DNA from: Shinella zoogloeoides
GTDB lineage: Bacteria; Pseudomonadota; Alphaproteobacteria; Rhizobiales; Rhizobiaceae
Direction of reading: 5' to 3'
Assembly: GCF_022682305.1 (NCBI RefSeq)
Contig: NZ_CP093528.1
Coordinates: forward strand, 633,501-697,500
DNA length: 64,000 nt
In this document: one piece after another, positions 9,958 through 19,252 of the stretch
How positions within the stretch are numbered: position 1 is the stretch's first letter
How the letters are laid out: every line of letters begins with the position of its first letter
The notes under the pieces: generated by a model
What the model saw: the letters and a program-made list of their open reading frames with translations, nothing else
Database searches by the model: none
What the model was told of the DNA's origin: nothing
Position numbers and translations under genes: made by a program

Positions 9958-11955
9958 ATGACATCCAAAGACAAGCCGAAACGGCCGGGCGGCAAGCCCT
10001 CGGGCCGCGATACCAAGCCGCGTGGCGCCGCATCGGCGGCCGCGGGCAAGAAATCCTTCGCCTCCGGCAAGCCCGATGGCAAGAAGCCGGGCGGCAAGCC
10101 ATTCGCCGGAAAGTCCGCCCCGCGCGACGACCGGCCGGCCCGCGCGGCAAAGCCCGCGCCTGCCGCGAGCTCCGGTGCGGAGCTTGCGCCCGAGCGCATC
10201 TCCAAGCTGCTCGCCCGCGCGGGCGTCGCCTCGCGCCGCGACATCGAACGCATGATCATGGAAGGCCGGATCAGCGTGAACGGCAAGGTGTTGGAGACGC
10301 CGGTCGTCAACGCCACCTTTGCTGACCGCATAGAGGTCGACGGCATGCCGGTGCGCGGCATCGAGCGCACGCGCCTCTGGCTCTACCACAAGCCGGCCGG
10401 CCTCGTGACGACGAATGCCGACCCGGAAGGTCGCCCGACCGTCTTCGAGAACCTTCCCGAAGACCTGCCGCGCGTCATGTCCATCGGCCGCCTCGACATC
10501 AACACAGAAGGCCTGCTGCTGCTGACCAATGACGGCGGCCTTGCCCGCATGCTGGAACTGCCGACCACCGGCTGGCTGCGTCGCTACCGCGTGCGCGCCC
10601 ATGGCAAGATCGAGCAGGCCGATCTCGACAAGCTGAAGGAAGGCATCGCCGTCGACGGCGTGCTCTACGGCGCGATCGACGCGACGCTCGACAAGACGCA
10701 GGGCTCCAACGTCTGGCTGACGCTGGGCCTGCGCGAAGGCAAGAACCGCGAGGTCAAGAACGTGCTCGGCGCGCTCGGCCTCGACGTGAACCGCCTGATC
10801 CGTATCTCCTACGGTCCGTTCCAGCTCGGCGAGCTGCCGGAAGGCCACGCCCAGGAAATCCGTGGCCGCACGCTTCGCGATCAGCTCGGCCCGCGCCTGA
10901 TCGAAGAATCCAAGGCCAACTTCGACGCTCCGCTCTTCGACCACGCGGTCGACGAGGACGAGAAGCCCGCGAAGAAGGCGCGCAGCGAAGCGCCCGAATG
11001 GGGTGAAAAGCCCGCCGACCGCCGCGAGAAGCCCGGCGATCGCCGCGAGAATGCCCGCGCCCGCCTCGATACCAGGCGTGACGACCGCTTCGGCGACAAG
11101 CCGCGCGGGGGGCCGCGTGATCGCGACCGCGACGACGACCGTTTCGACAGCAAGCCGAAGCGCGAGCCGGCGACCCGTGCCCGCAAGTCCAATGTCTGGA
11201 TGGCGCCCGGTGCCCGTCCGGTCGCCGAGAAGAAGGCGGAAGGCGCGGAGAGCGTGAAGCGCGAGCAGCGCGAACGCCCCGAAGGCGCGCCGAAGTCCAA
11301 GCGTTATGGCCGCACGGCTGACGGCGCGCTGACCCGCTCGGCGAAGAAATTCGATCCGGACCGCAAGGGCGCCGCACGCGGCCGCCCCGGCGACGACCGG
11401 GCCGACAAGCCGCGTATCCTGAAGACGCGCGACGAGGACGGCGAATGGATTCGCGCCTCCGAGCCGGAAGCCCGCGACGAAGGTCGCGGCGGCTTCGGCC
11501 GTAACCGTTCCGGTGCCGGCGACGACCGCGCCCCGCGCGGTTTCGGTGATCGTCCGCCGCGCGGTGACCGCTCTTTCGGCGATCGCAAGCCGCGCTCGGA
11601 CGGTGACCGTTCCTTTGGCGACCGCCCGCCGCGTGGAGATCGTCCCTTTGGTGATCGCAAGCCCCGTGCGGAAGGCGAGCGCTCGTTCGGCGACCGTCCG
11701 GCCCGTGGCGACCGCTCCTTTGGTGATCGTAAGCCTCGCGCAGAGGGTGAACGCTCCTTCGGGGATCGCAAGCCCCGCGCAGAGGGTGAGCGTTCCTTCG
11801 GGGATCGTCCGCCGCGTCGTGATGGCGGCAAGTCCTTCGGTGGAAAGCCCGGCGGCAAGTCCTTCGGCGGCAAGCCGGGTGGACGCCCGTCCGGTGGCAA
11901 GCCCGGTGGCGGCCGTCCCGCGGGCGGCAGCCGTCCGCGCGGCAAGGGGAAGTAA
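9958..11955 (+). CDS. rluB: RluB-type pseudouridine synthase with long disordered tail
   Basis: This enzyme belongs to the RsuA/RluB/RluE family that makes pseudouridine in rRNA; RluB acts on 23S U2605 in E. coli. Of 665 residues only about 80-320 form the enzyme. An S4 RNA-binding domain starts near residue 79 (ERISKLLARAGVASRRDIER), and the catalytic Asp180 lies in IGRLDINTEGLLLLT. The N-terminal 75 residues are Lys/Gly/Pro-rich. The C-terminal 340 or so are Arg/Gly/Asp-rich and disordered, with a tandem array of FGDR(K/P)PR units and a closing GGKPGG block. rsmD follows by 6 bases, making an rRNA-modification pair. Such tails occur in other rhizobial homologues, but this one is long. Confidence 0.92.
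   Translation: MTSKDKPKRPGGKPSGRDTKPRGAASAAAGKKSFASGKPDGKKPGGKPFAGKSAPRDDRPARAAKPAPAASSGAELAPERISKLLARAGVASRRDIERMIMEGRISVNGKVLETPVVNATFADRIEVDGMPVRGIERTRLWLYHKPAGLVTTNADPEGRPTVFENLPEDLPRVMSIGRLDINTEGLLLLTNDGGLARMLELPTTGWLRRYRVRAHGKIEQADLDKLKEGIAVDGVLYGAIDATLDKTQGSNVWLTLGLREGKNREVKNVLGALGLDVNRLIRISYGPFQLGELPEGHAQEIRGRTLRDQLGPRLIEESKANFDAPLFDHAVDEDEKPAKKARSEAPEWGEKPADRREKPGDRRENARARLDTRRDDRFGDKPRGGPRDRDRDDDRFDSKPKREPATRARKSNVWMAPGARPVAEKKAEGAESVKREQRERPEGAPKSKRYGRTADGALTRSAKKFDPDRKGAARGRPGDDRADKPRILKTRDEDGEWIRASEPEARDEGRGGFGRNRSGAGDDRAPRGFGDRPPRGDRSFGDRKPRSDGDRSFGDRPPRGDRPFGDRKPRAEGERSFGDRPARGDRSFGDRKPRAEGERSFGDRKPRAEGERSFGDRPPRRDGGKSFGGKPGGKSFGGKPGGRPSGGKPGGGRPAGGSRPRGKGK
11539..11817 (+). 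repeat. Coding tandem repeat, FGDR(K/P)PR units
   Basis: Within the rluB-like gene, eight consecutive units beginning (S/G/P)FGDR occur from about residue 528. Lengths alternate between 11 residues (SFGDRPPRGDR type) and 13 residues (SFGDRKPRAEGER type). The last 13-residue form is duplicated almost identically at the DNA level. Two shorter KSFGGKPGG units follow. The repeat length is probably variable between strains. Confidence 0.9.
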
Positions 11956-11961
11956 GGCCAG

Positions 11962-12522
11962 GTGCGCATCGTTGGCGGAGAGTTTCGCGGTCGTTCGCTG
12001 GTGACGCCGAAGTCGGACGATATCCGCCCGACGACGGACCGCACGCGCGAAAGCCTGTTCAACATCCTGTCCCATTCCTATCCCGAGGCGCTTGACGGCA
12101 CGCGGGTGCTCGACCTTTTCGCGGGCACCGGCGCCGTCGGCCTCGAAGCCCTGTCGCGCGGCGCGCGCGCGGCGCTCTTCGTCGAGCAGGGCGTCGAGGG
12201 CAGGGGGCTTCTCCATTCCAATATCGAGGCGCTCGGGGTGATCGGCCGCGCCAAGATCTTCCGGCGTGATGCGACCGCGCTTGGCGGCATCGGCACGATG
12301 GAGCCGTTCCATTTCCTCTTCGCCGACCCGCCCTATGCCAAGGGCCTTGGCGAACGCGCGCTCGACGCCGCCCATCGCGGCGGCTGGCTCGTCGATGGCG
12401 CCCTTGCGATCCTCGAGGAGCGGGCCGATATTCAGCCTGCCGCCGTCGATGGCTACGAGCTTCTCGACGTGCGCACCTTCGGCGACACGCGCATGCATTT
12501 CTACCGCTATCGCTCCGGCTGA
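11962..12522 (+). CDS. rsmD: 16S rRNA (guanine966-N2)-methyltransferase RsmD
   Basis: RsmD methylates G966 of 16S rRNA during 30S assembly. The 186-residue protein has the family signature RIVGGEFRGRSL, the RPTTDRTRESLFNIL segment, the SAM-binding motif LDLFAGTGAVGLEALSRGA and the catalytic DPPY motif (FADPPYAKG). The start is GTG at 11962, 6 bases after the pseudouridine synthase stop; the family begins at this point. The next gene follows after 27 bases. Confidence 0.95.
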   Translation: MRIVGGEFRGRSLVTPKSDDIRPTTDRTRESLFNILSHSYPEALDGTRVLDLFAGTGAVGLEALSRGARAALFVEQGVEGRGLLHSNIEALGVIGRAKIFRRDATALGGIGTMEPFHFLFADPPYAKGLGERALDAAHRGGWLVDGALAILEERADIQPAAVDGYELLDVRTFGDTRMHFYRYRSG

Positions 12523-12549
12523 CATCGGCCGCCGCAGGAGACCAGAGCT

Positions 12550-13419
12550 ATGTCCGGTGCCCTCGTTTCCGCATCCACCTCGCAGGCGAATGGCCCGACC
12601 GTCGCCATCGCGCTCGGCGGTGGCGGCGCGCGGGGCCTTGCCCATATCCATGTTATCGAGGTTCTGGACGAACTTGGCATCCGCCCGGTGCTGATCGCTG
12701 GCGCCTCCATCGGCACCATCATGGGCGCAGCCATGGCGGCGGGCATGACGGGCCGGGAAATCCGCGAGCATACGCTCGCCACCGTCGGCCGCCCCGGCCA
12801 GATCATGAACCGGCTCTGGAGCCTGCGCCCCACCGGCCTTTCCGAGATGGTCTCCGGCGGTTTCAAGGTTAGCCAGTTCAATCTGGAGCGCGTGCTGAAG
12901 GCCTTCCTGCCGGATCGCCTGCCGGAGACCTTCGAGGAGCTTTTCATCCCGCTGAAGGCCGTCACGTCGGACTATTACGCCCAGTGCGAATGCGTCTGCG
13001 ACAGCGGTCCGCTGCTGCCGGCCATCGCCGCCTCCGCCGCGCTGCCTGCGATCTTCCGCCCGGTGGAGCTGAACGGCCGCGTGATGATCGACGGCGGCCT
13101 GTGGAACCCGGTGCCCTTCGACCATCTTGCCGGCAAGGCGGATATCACCATCGGCGTCGATGTCGTCGGCCAGCCGCCCGCGGGGGCGGCCGGCGTGCCG
13201 AACAGCATGGACAGCCTCTACGGCGCAACCCAGCTTACCATGCGCTCCATCGTCACGCTGAAGCTGGAAAAGGGCGCGCCGGATATCTTCCTGCGGCCGG
13301 AGGTCGGCCGCTTCCGCGTGCTCGATTTCCTCAAGGCCGAAGAGGTGCTTGCCGCCTCCGCCGGCATCCGCGACGAGCTGAAACGGGCGCTCGACGAAAA
13401 GCTTTCGGCGCTCCGCTAG
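12550..13419 (+). CDS. Patatin-like phospholipase family protein
   Basis: A 289-residue patatin-domain lipid acyl hydrolase. All catalytic elements are visible: oxyanion loop GGGGARG (residues 23-29), nucleophile Ser53 in GASIG, and the dyad aspartate in DGG (Asp181, MIDGGLWNP). There is no signal peptide or membrane helix, so the protein is probably cytoplasmic or peripheral. It resembles the RssA/YjjU-like bacterial group; the lipid substrate is unknown. It may be cotranscribed with rsmD. Its TAG stop overlaps the TAG of the convergent antiporter gene in a shared CTAG. Confidence 0.92.
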   Translation: MSGALVSASTSQANGPTVAIALGGGGARGLAHIHVIEVLDELGIRPVLIAGASIGTIMGAAMAAGMTGREIREHTLATVGRPGQIMNRLWSLRPTGLSEMVSGGFKVSQFNLERVLKAFLPDRLPETFEELFIPLKAVTSDYYAQCECVCDSGPLLPAIAASAALPAIFRPVELNGRVMIDGGLWNPVPFDHLAGKADITIGVDVVGQPPAGAAGVPNSMDSLYGATQLTMRSIVTLKLEKGAPDIFLRPEVGRFRVLDFLKAEEVLAASAGIRDELKRALDEKLSALR

Positions 13420-15203
13420 ACGCTTTCCTCTTCGTCCGCCTGCGTCATCTTCTTCGGCTTGATCAGCGGCTCTGGCCTGACCGGGGCGGAATGCAGCATG
13501 TGCCGCCCCGCCGTGATCCCCTCGACTGCCTGAAGCTCCAGTCGCGCCACGTCGCGGCGGCGGATATCGTCGCTGATCGCCAGCGCGTCGTCGCTCTCCA
13601 CGCCAAGTTCCTCCAGCGTCTCCCGGCCGAAGACGAGGGCGGATTCGAAGGTCTCGCGAACGTCGTGCTGCACGCCGCGGGCCCGCAGCGACAGTGTGTG
13701 CACCCGGTCGTAGGAGCGCACGAAGAGCGTAGCGTTGGGATATTCCGACTGTATGAGATCGACGATGCGGTCCGTGCTCGCCTTGCCCTGCGTGCAGATG
13801 GCGACGATCTTGGCGCGCTCGATGCCGGCGGCGCGCAACACATCCTTGCGCGTGCCGTCGCCGAAATAGATGCGGAAGCCGAAATTTGCCGCCTGCCGCA
13901 CGCGGTCCGTCGAATGGTCGATGACCGTCACCTCGCGCCCGCCGGCAAGCAGGATCTGCGCGGCGATCTGGCCGAAGCGCGAAAAGCCGATCATCAGCAC
14001 GTCCGCCCCCGCGCCCTCGAAATCCTCCTCCATCTCCTCCTCCGGGTCCTCGACCAGCAGGAAGCGCGACAGCGCGGCGGCAATCGGCGTCAGCGCCATG
14101 GAAATCGTGACGATGGCGATCAGCAGCGAGGCGAGGCCGCCGGAGAAGATGCCGGCGGCCGAGGCGGCGGTGAACAGCACGAAGCCGAATTCGCCGCCCT
14201 GCGGCAGCACGAGCGCGATGCGCACCGCATCGTTGTGCGGCGAGCCGGTGAAGCGGCAGAGGCCGTAGATGACGAGGCTCTTCACCAGCATCACGGCGGG
14301 GGTGGCGATGAGGATCGTCAGCCAGCTCGAAAAGATCACGTCGAGATGCAGGGAAAGGCCGACGGCCATGAAGAACAGGCCGAGCAGGATACCGCGGAAG
14401 GGTTCGACATCGGCCTGCAATTCATGGCGGTAGGAGGAATCGGCCAGAAGCACGCCGGCGAGGAACGCGCCCATGGCCATGGAAAGGCCGGCCATCTGGA
14501 GCAGCATGGCGGCGGCGAGCACGACGAAGAGCGCTGCCGCGATCATCGCCTCCCGCGCGCCCGTGCGGGCGATCACCTGGAACAGCGGATTGAGCAGGTA
14601 GCGGCCGGCCGCCAGAAGCGCGGCGATGGCCGAGAGCGCGATCAGGAAGTCCTCGAAGGCGCTCGTCGTGTCCTCCGGCGCCTGTTCGGCGAGCAGCGGG
14701 ATCAGCGCCAGCAGCGGCACGATGGCAAGGTCCTGAAGGAGCAGCATGGAGAAGGCGCGCTGGCCGTGGCGCGTGTTCGTGTCGCCCCGCTCGTCGAGAA
14801 TCTGCATGGCGAAGGCGGTGGAGGAAAGGGCGAGGCCGAAGCCGATGATCAGCGCCCCGTCCCATTCCTCCAGTCCGAAGGCGAAGGTGAGGCCCGCCAG
14901 CGTCAGGCCGGTGACGGCGACCTGCGCGATGCCAAGGCCGAAGATGTCGTGCCGCATGGTCCACAGGCGTGAGGGCTTCAGCTCCAGCCCGATGAGGAAG
15001 AGCAGGAAGACGACGCCGAGTTCGGCAACGCCCAGCAGTTCCTCGCCGTCGCGGATCTGGTGCAGGATCGGACCGATGACGATGCCCGCCGCGAGATAGC
15101 CGAGAATGGTGCCCAGCCCCAGCCGCTTGAAGATCGGCGCGGCGAGCAGTGCGCCGCCGAGCATCATCAGGACCTCGTTATACGGGCTGTGGGTATAGGG
15201 CAT
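13416..15203 (-). CDS. KefB/KefC-type monovalent cation:proton antiporter (CPA2)
   Basis: A 595-residue inner-membrane antiporter with an N-terminal Na+/H+ exchanger domain of about 12 helices (residues 8-390). Features include FLLFLIGLELKPSRLW, the LLQDLAIVPLLALIPLL helix typical of Kef proteins, and FFMAVGLSLHLDVI. A C-terminal TrkA-N/RCK nucleotide-binding domain follows (MIGFSRFGQIAAQILL). An acidic hinge, EDPEEEMEEDFE, joins the two. Kef systems export K+ and are often gated by glutathione adducts. I chose the ATG at 15203; the upstream extension has no transporter sequence. It is divergent from pmbA with a 109-base gap. Confidence 0.9.
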   Translation of the reverse strand: MPYTHSPYNEVLMMLGGALLAAPIFKRLGLGTILGYLAAGIVIGPILHQIRDGEELLGVAELGVVFLLFLIGLELKPSRLWTMRHDIFGLGIAQVAVTGLTLAGLTFAFGLEEWDGALIIGFGLALSSTAFAMQILDERGDTNTRHGQRAFSMLLLQDLAIVPLLALIPLLAEQAPEDTTSAFEDFLIALSAIAALLAAGRYLLNPLFQVIARTGAREAMIAAALFVVLAAAMLLQMAGLSMAMGAFLAGVLLADSSYRHELQADVEPFRGILLGLFFMAVGLSLHLDVIFSSWLTILIATPAVMLVKSLVIYGLCRFTGSPHNDAVRIALVLPQGGEFGFVLFTAASAAGIFSGGLASLLIAIVTISMALTPIAAALSRFLLVEDPEEEMEEDFEGAGADVLMIGFSRFGQIAAQILLAGGREVTVIDHSTDRVRQAANFGFRIYFGDGTRKDVLRAAGIERAKIVAICTQGKASTDRIVDLIQSEYPNATLFVRSYDRVHTLSLRARGVQHDVRETFESALVFGRETLEELGVESDDALAISDDIRRRDVARLELQAVEGITAGRHMLHSAPVRPEPLIKPKKMTQADEEESV

Positions 15204-15312
15204 GCGGAAGGCTTTCTGCTGGATGGCGCCGGCTGCGCGGCAAAAAAGGAGCGGTCTCCCTTGATGCCCGCGCCGGCGCACAATAAATGGGGCATCAAAG
15301 AAAGGCCATGTC

Positions 15313-16659
15313 ATGTCAGAGACGATCGAAACCGCAAGCCTTCTCGCGCGCGCCGGCGAACTCATCGACCGCGCCATTCAGGCGGGGGCGGATGCGGCCG
15401 ATGCCGTCGTGGTGCGCGGGCGCTCCTCCTCGGTCAGCGTGCGGCTCGGCAAGGTCGAGGGCACCGAGGCCTCGGAGAGCGACGACTTCTCGCTCCGCGT
15501 CTTCGTCGGCCGGCGCGTCGCCAGCGTCTCGGCCAATCCCGGCTTCGACCTCAAGGTGCTCGCCGAACGCGCCGTCGCCATGGCGAAGGCGTCGCCGGAA
15601 GACCCCTATGCGACGCTCGCGGCCGAAGCCGATCTTGCGAAGGACTGGCCGGACCTCGACCTCTACGACCCGACGGAAGTCTCCGCCGACCAGCTCACCG
15701 AAGCGGCGCTTGCCGCCGAAGCCGCCGCGCTTGCCGTTTCCGGCGTCACCAATTCGGGCGGCGCGGGCGCGTCCGCCGGCATGGGCGGGCTGGTGCTCGC
15801 CACCTCGCACGGCTTCTCCGGCGCCTACAGCGCCAGCCGCTTCGGCCGTTCCGTCAGCGTGATCGCGGGCGAGGGCACGAAGATGGAGCGCGACTACGAC
15901 TTCGATTCGGCCCTCTATTTCGCCGATCTGCGCGACGCCGCCGAGATCGGCCGCGAGGCGGCCGCGCGCGCCGTGCGCCGGCTGGGCCCGCGACAGGTGC
16001 CGACGGCGAAGAACGTTGCCGTCATCTACGATCCGCGTGTGGCGCGCGGCATCGCCGGCCATATCGCGGGCGCCATCAACGGCGCCTCCGTCGCCCGCAA
16101 GACCAGCTTCCTGCGCGACCGCATGGGCAAGCAGGTATTGAAAGCCGGGCTTTCCGTCACCGACGATCCCCTGATCGTGCGCGGCCCGTCCTCGCGCCCC
16201 TTCGACGGTGAGGGCATCACGGGAAAACGTCTCGCCATGATCGAGGACGGCGTGCTCCAGCACTGGTTCCTTTCCACCTCCACCGCCAACGAACTCGGCC
16301 TCAAGACCAACGGTCGCGGCGTGCGCGGCGGCACCTCCGTCAATCCAGCCTCGACCAACCTCGCGCTGGAGCCGGGCGACATCTCGCCGGAAGAGCTGAT
16401 CCGCTCCATCGGAACGGGCCTCTACGTCACCGAGCTGATCGGCCAGGGCGTCAACATGGTGACGGGCGAATACAGCCGCGGCGCATCCGGCTACTGGATC
16501 GAGAATGGCGAGCTGACCTTCCCGGTCTCGGAGGTTACCATCGCCTCCAATCTCACCGACATGTTCCTGCGCATCACGCCGGCCAACGACATCGACCGCA
16601 GCTTCGGCGTCGCAGCGCCGACGCTCGCCATCGAAGGCATGACGCTTGCCGGGAAGTGA
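15313..16659 (+). CDS. pmbA: PmbA/TldE subunit of the TldD-TldE protease
   Basis: The 448-residue protein is of the TldD/PmbA family, which degrades unfolded peptides and matures some modified peptides as a TldD-TldE heterodimer. I call TldE (PmbA) rather than TldD because the zinc-binding HExxxH motif of TldD is absent. The Gly-rich C-terminal half includes GRGVRGGTSVNPASTNL and RGASGYWIENGELTFPV, typical of the family. A tldD gene is not in the window. The next gene begins 4 bases after the stop. Confidence 0.93.
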   Translation: MSETIETASLLARAGELIDRAIQAGADAADAVVVRGRSSSVSVRLGKVEGTEASESDDFSLRVFVGRRVASVSANPGFDLKVLAERAVAMAKASPEDPYATLAAEADLAKDWPDLDLYDPTEVSADQLTEAALAAEAAALAVSGVTNSGGAGASAGMGGLVLATSHGFSGAYSASRFGRSVSVIAGEGTKMERDYDFDSALYFADLRDAAEIGREAAARAVRRLGPRQVPTAKNVAVIYDPRVARGIAGHIAGAINGASVARKTSFLRDRMGKQVLKAGLSVTDDPLIVRGPSSRPFDGEGITGKRLAMIEDGVLQHWFLSTSTANELGLKTNGRGVRGGTSVNPASTNLALEPGDISPEELIRSIGTGLYVTELIGQGVNMVTGEYSRGASGYWIENGELTFPVSEVTIASNLTDMFLRITPANDIDRSFGVAAPTLAIEGMTLAGK

Positions 16660-16663
16660 GACC

Positions 16664-17470
16664 ATGCCCAGCCACGCCGCCGCCTGGACCGCCGACCTCG
16701 ATCTTCTGGTCGGGGCCGCGCGGCTCGCGGGCGCAAGGGCGCTGGATTTCTTCCGCAAGGAGCCGGAGGTCTGGTGGAAGAACGAGGGCCGCTCGCCGGT
16801 GAGCGCGGCCGATTTCGCCGCTAACGACATCCTCAAGAAGGAACTGCTCTCCGCAAGGCCGAACTATGGCTGGCTGTCGGAGGAGACGGATGACGACGCC
16901 GGCCGGCTCGATTGCGAGACGGTCTTCGTCATCGATCCGATCGACGGCACGCGCGCCTTCATCGCCGGCAAGGACATCTGGTGCGTCAGCGCCGCCGTCG
17001 TCCATCACGGAAGGCCCGTCGCGGGCGTCCTTTTCGCTCCGTCGCTGGACGAGCTGTTCACCGCCTCGGCCGAGGGGTCGGCGCTGAAGAACGGCACGCC
17101 CATCGCGGCGACCGATGCGGACGCCGCGCGCCTGACACGCATCGCGGCCCCGGAGGACATGGCGCACGGCATCGACCGGCATATGCCCGGCGGCGTGCAC
17201 CGCATCTCTCATGTGCCCTCGCTCGCCTACCGCCTCGCCATGGTGGCGGACGGGCGCATCGATGCGACGCTGGTCAAACGCAACGCGCACGACTGGGACC
17301 TGGCCGCGGCCGATCTCATCCTTTCGCGCGCCGGCGGCGCGCTGGTAACGCTCGATGGCGAGCCGCTTTCCTACAACCGCCCGACCGTCAGCCACGAGAC
17401 GCTGGCGGCGGCGGGTTCCTCCCGGCTTTCCGGGCTTGTCGAGGCCGCGCGGCACCTTTCCGGCCATTGA
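16664..17470 (+). CDS. Inositol monophosphatase family protein (CysQ-like)
   Basis: A 268-residue Mg-dependent phosphatase of the IMPase/FBPase superfamily. Metal-binding motifs are WLSEET (around residue 74), DPIDGTRAFI (from Asp91) and the C-terminal NAHDWDLAAADLIL. The family includes CysQ (3'(2'),5'-bisphosphate nucleotidase) and inositol-1-phosphatase; sequence inspection does not separate them. The ATG at 16664 has GGAAG 7 bases upstream. It is tightly linked to pmbA upstream and to DUF4170-waaA downstream, an order I recall in many rhizobial genomes. Confidence 0.9.
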   Translation: MPSHAAAWTADLDLLVGAARLAGARALDFFRKEPEVWWKNEGRSPVSAADFAANDILKKELLSARPNYGWLSEETDDDAGRLDCETVFVIDPIDGTRAFIAGKDIWCVSAAVVHHGRPVAGVLFAPSLDELFTASAEGSALKNGTPIAATDADAARLTRIAAPEDMAHGIDRHMPGGVHRISHVPSLAYRLAMVADGRIDATLVKRNAHDWDLAAADLILSRAGGALVTLDGEPLSYNRPTVSHETLAAAGSSRLSGLVEAARHLSGH

Positions 17471-17561
17471 CCTTTCCCGCGGAATACCGCAAACCGTCTG
17501 CCGAAATCGGCACGCTGAAGCAACTCCGGATGGAATTGCGAAAGAACAAGAAGAGAGCATC

Positions 17562-17798
17562 ATGACCGACTCGAACGAACCCAAGCAGCTTCTTCACCTC
17601 GTCTTTGGCGGCGAACTGAAGACGCTCGCGGACCTGCAGTTCCGCGACCTCAACAATCTCGATATCGTCGGAATCTTCCCCGATTATGCGAGCGCGCTGA
17701 CGGCCTGGAAGTCGAAGGCCCAGCAGACCGTGGACAATGCGCATATGCGCTATTTCATCGTGCACATGCACCGTCTCCTGGACCCGCAGAACGGCTGA
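17562..17798 (+). CDS. DUF4170 family small protein
   Basis: The 78-residue protein matches the DUF4170 pattern: LLHLVFGGEL at the start, FRDLNNLDIVGIFPDYASAL in the middle and AHMRYFIVHMHRLLDP near the end. The function is not established. It has no signal or membrane segment. The ATG at 17562 follows AAGAGAG. Its place between the IMPase gene and waaA is consistent with a link to envelope or lipopolysaccharide synthesis, but that rests on context alone. Confidence 0.88.
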   Translation: MTDSNEPKQLLHLVFGGELKTLADLQFRDLNNLDIVGIFPDYASALTAWKSKAQQTVDNAHMRYFIVHMHRLLDPQNG

Positions 17799-17911
17799 TC
17801 GCCTCTACCGGAAACGCCCCGCGCGGCAAGGCCGCGTCGGGCATAAGGACGGATCTCCATGATGGTGAACAGCCGGAACAGCGCGGGAAGACGAATGCAG
17901 GCGGTTCGCCC

Positions 17912-19228
17912 ATGAGCAGACGGCTCGCCCGCGCCGCGCTTTCGCTCTATCGCTGGGGCGGCCTGGCGCTTTATCCGGCCATCGGCTCCTATCTCGCGCT
18001 GCGAGTTGCGAAGGGCAAGGAGGAGCGGTCGCGCCGCCGCGAGCGCTACGGCATCGCCAGCGTCGAGCGGCCCGCCGGACCTCTCGTCTGGTTCCATGCG
18101 GCCAGCGTCGGCGAGACCAACGCCATCGTGCCGCTGATCAAGGAGGTGCGCCGGCGCGGCATCGCCGTGCTCCTGACGACCGGCACCATCACCTCCGCCA
18201 AGGTGGTGCAGGACCGGCTCGGCTCCGACGTCATCCACCAATATGTGCCACTCGACCTGAAGCCGGCCATCAGCCGTTTCCTCGAATACTGGCATCCCGA
18301 CCTCGCCATCATGGCGGAGTCGGAGATCTGGCCGATGACCATCCTCGAACTCGGCAAGCGCCATATCCCGCAGGTGCTGGTGAACGGCCGCATCTCGGAC
18401 CGTTCCTTCCCGCGCTGGAAGCGCCGCCACGCCATCGCCGATGCGCTCTTCGAGAACTTCGCCCTCGTCATCGCCCAGTCGGAGACGGATGCCGAACGGT
18501 TCAGCGCGCTGGGGGCGCTGCCTGTCATGGTCTCGGGCAACCTGAAGGTCGATACCGACGCGCCGCCGGTCGACCCGGCCGTGCTGAAGACCTATCTCGA
18601 TCAGATCCCGGGCCGCCGCACGTGGGCGGCCATCTCCACCTTCGAGGGGGAAGAGGCAGCCGCCGGCAACGTGCACCGCGCCCTCAAGGAGCGCACGCCG
18701 GGCCTTCTCACCATCATCGTGCCGCGCCATCCCGAGCGCGGCGATGCCGTCGCCGACATGCTGACGGCGCGGGGCCTCAAGGTGGTGCGCCGCACCTCCG
18801 GCGAGCCGCTGACGCCTGATACCGATATCTTCCTTGGCGACACGATCGGCGAGATGGGGCTTTACCTGCGCATGACGGAGATCGCCTTCGTCGGCCGCTC
18901 TCTCTTCGCCGAGGGCGGGCAGAACCCGCTGGAGCCAGCCATGCTCGGCTGTGCGGTGCTTTCCGGCGGCAATGTGCAGAATTTCCGCGAGGCCTATCAG
19001 CAGCTCGCCCGCAACGGCAGCGCCAAGATGGTGCGCGATGTGGAAATGCTGGCCAAGGGCGTGCATTATCTGCTCGCGAATGATGAGATGCGCCGGCAGA
19101 TGATCGATGCGGGGCAGGAGACCGTGCAGGAGATGCGCGGCGCCCTGCGCGCCACGATCAAGGGGCTGGAACCATACATCAATCCGCTCACCGTGAAGGC
19201 GCGGCTCCATCCGCGCCAGACCTCCTGA
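17912..19228 (+). CDS. waaA: 3-deoxy-D-manno-octulosonic acid transferase WaaA (KdtA)
   Basis: WaaA transfers Kdo residues from CMP-Kdo to the lipid A precursor at the inner membrane. The 438-residue protein has an N-terminal hydrophobic anchor (LYRWGGLALYPAIGSYLAL), the acceptor-side motif FHAASVGETNA with the conserved Glu, AESEIWP, and the C-terminal donor-binding part VGRSLFAEGGQNPLEPA. Length is normal. Downstream genes are a HAD phosphatase and, after a repeat element, lpxK, so this is a lipid A/Kdo assembly block. Confidence 0.96.
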   Translation: MSRRLARAALSLYRWGGLALYPAIGSYLALRVAKGKEERSRRRERYGIASVERPAGPLVWFHAASVGETNAIVPLIKEVRRRGIAVLLTTGTITSAKVVQDRLGSDVIHQYVPLDLKPAISRFLEYWHPDLAIMAESEIWPMTILELGKRHIPQVLVNGRISDRSFPRWKRRHAIADALFENFALVIAQSETDAERFSALGALPVMVSGNLKVDTDAPPVDPAVLKTYLDQIPGRRTWAAISTFEGEEAAAGNVHRALKERTPGLLTIIVPRHPERGDAVADMLTARGLKVVRRTSGEPLTPDTDIFLGDTIGEMGLYLRMTEIAFVGRSLFAEGGQNPLEPAMLGCAVLSGGNVQNFREAYQQLARNGSAKMVRDVEMLAKGVHYLLANDEMRRQMIDAGQETVQEMRGALRATIKGLEPYINPLTVKARLHPRQTS

Positions 19229-19252
19229 AGAGACTTCCCGAAAGGACAGGGT

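Noticed and set aside
9142..13125. A minus-strand open frame of more than 1300 codons running under rluB and rsmD
   Set aside because: It is a shadow of the plus-strand genes caused by GC-rich third positions; only its last 99 codons (the small membrane protein at 9142-9441) look real.
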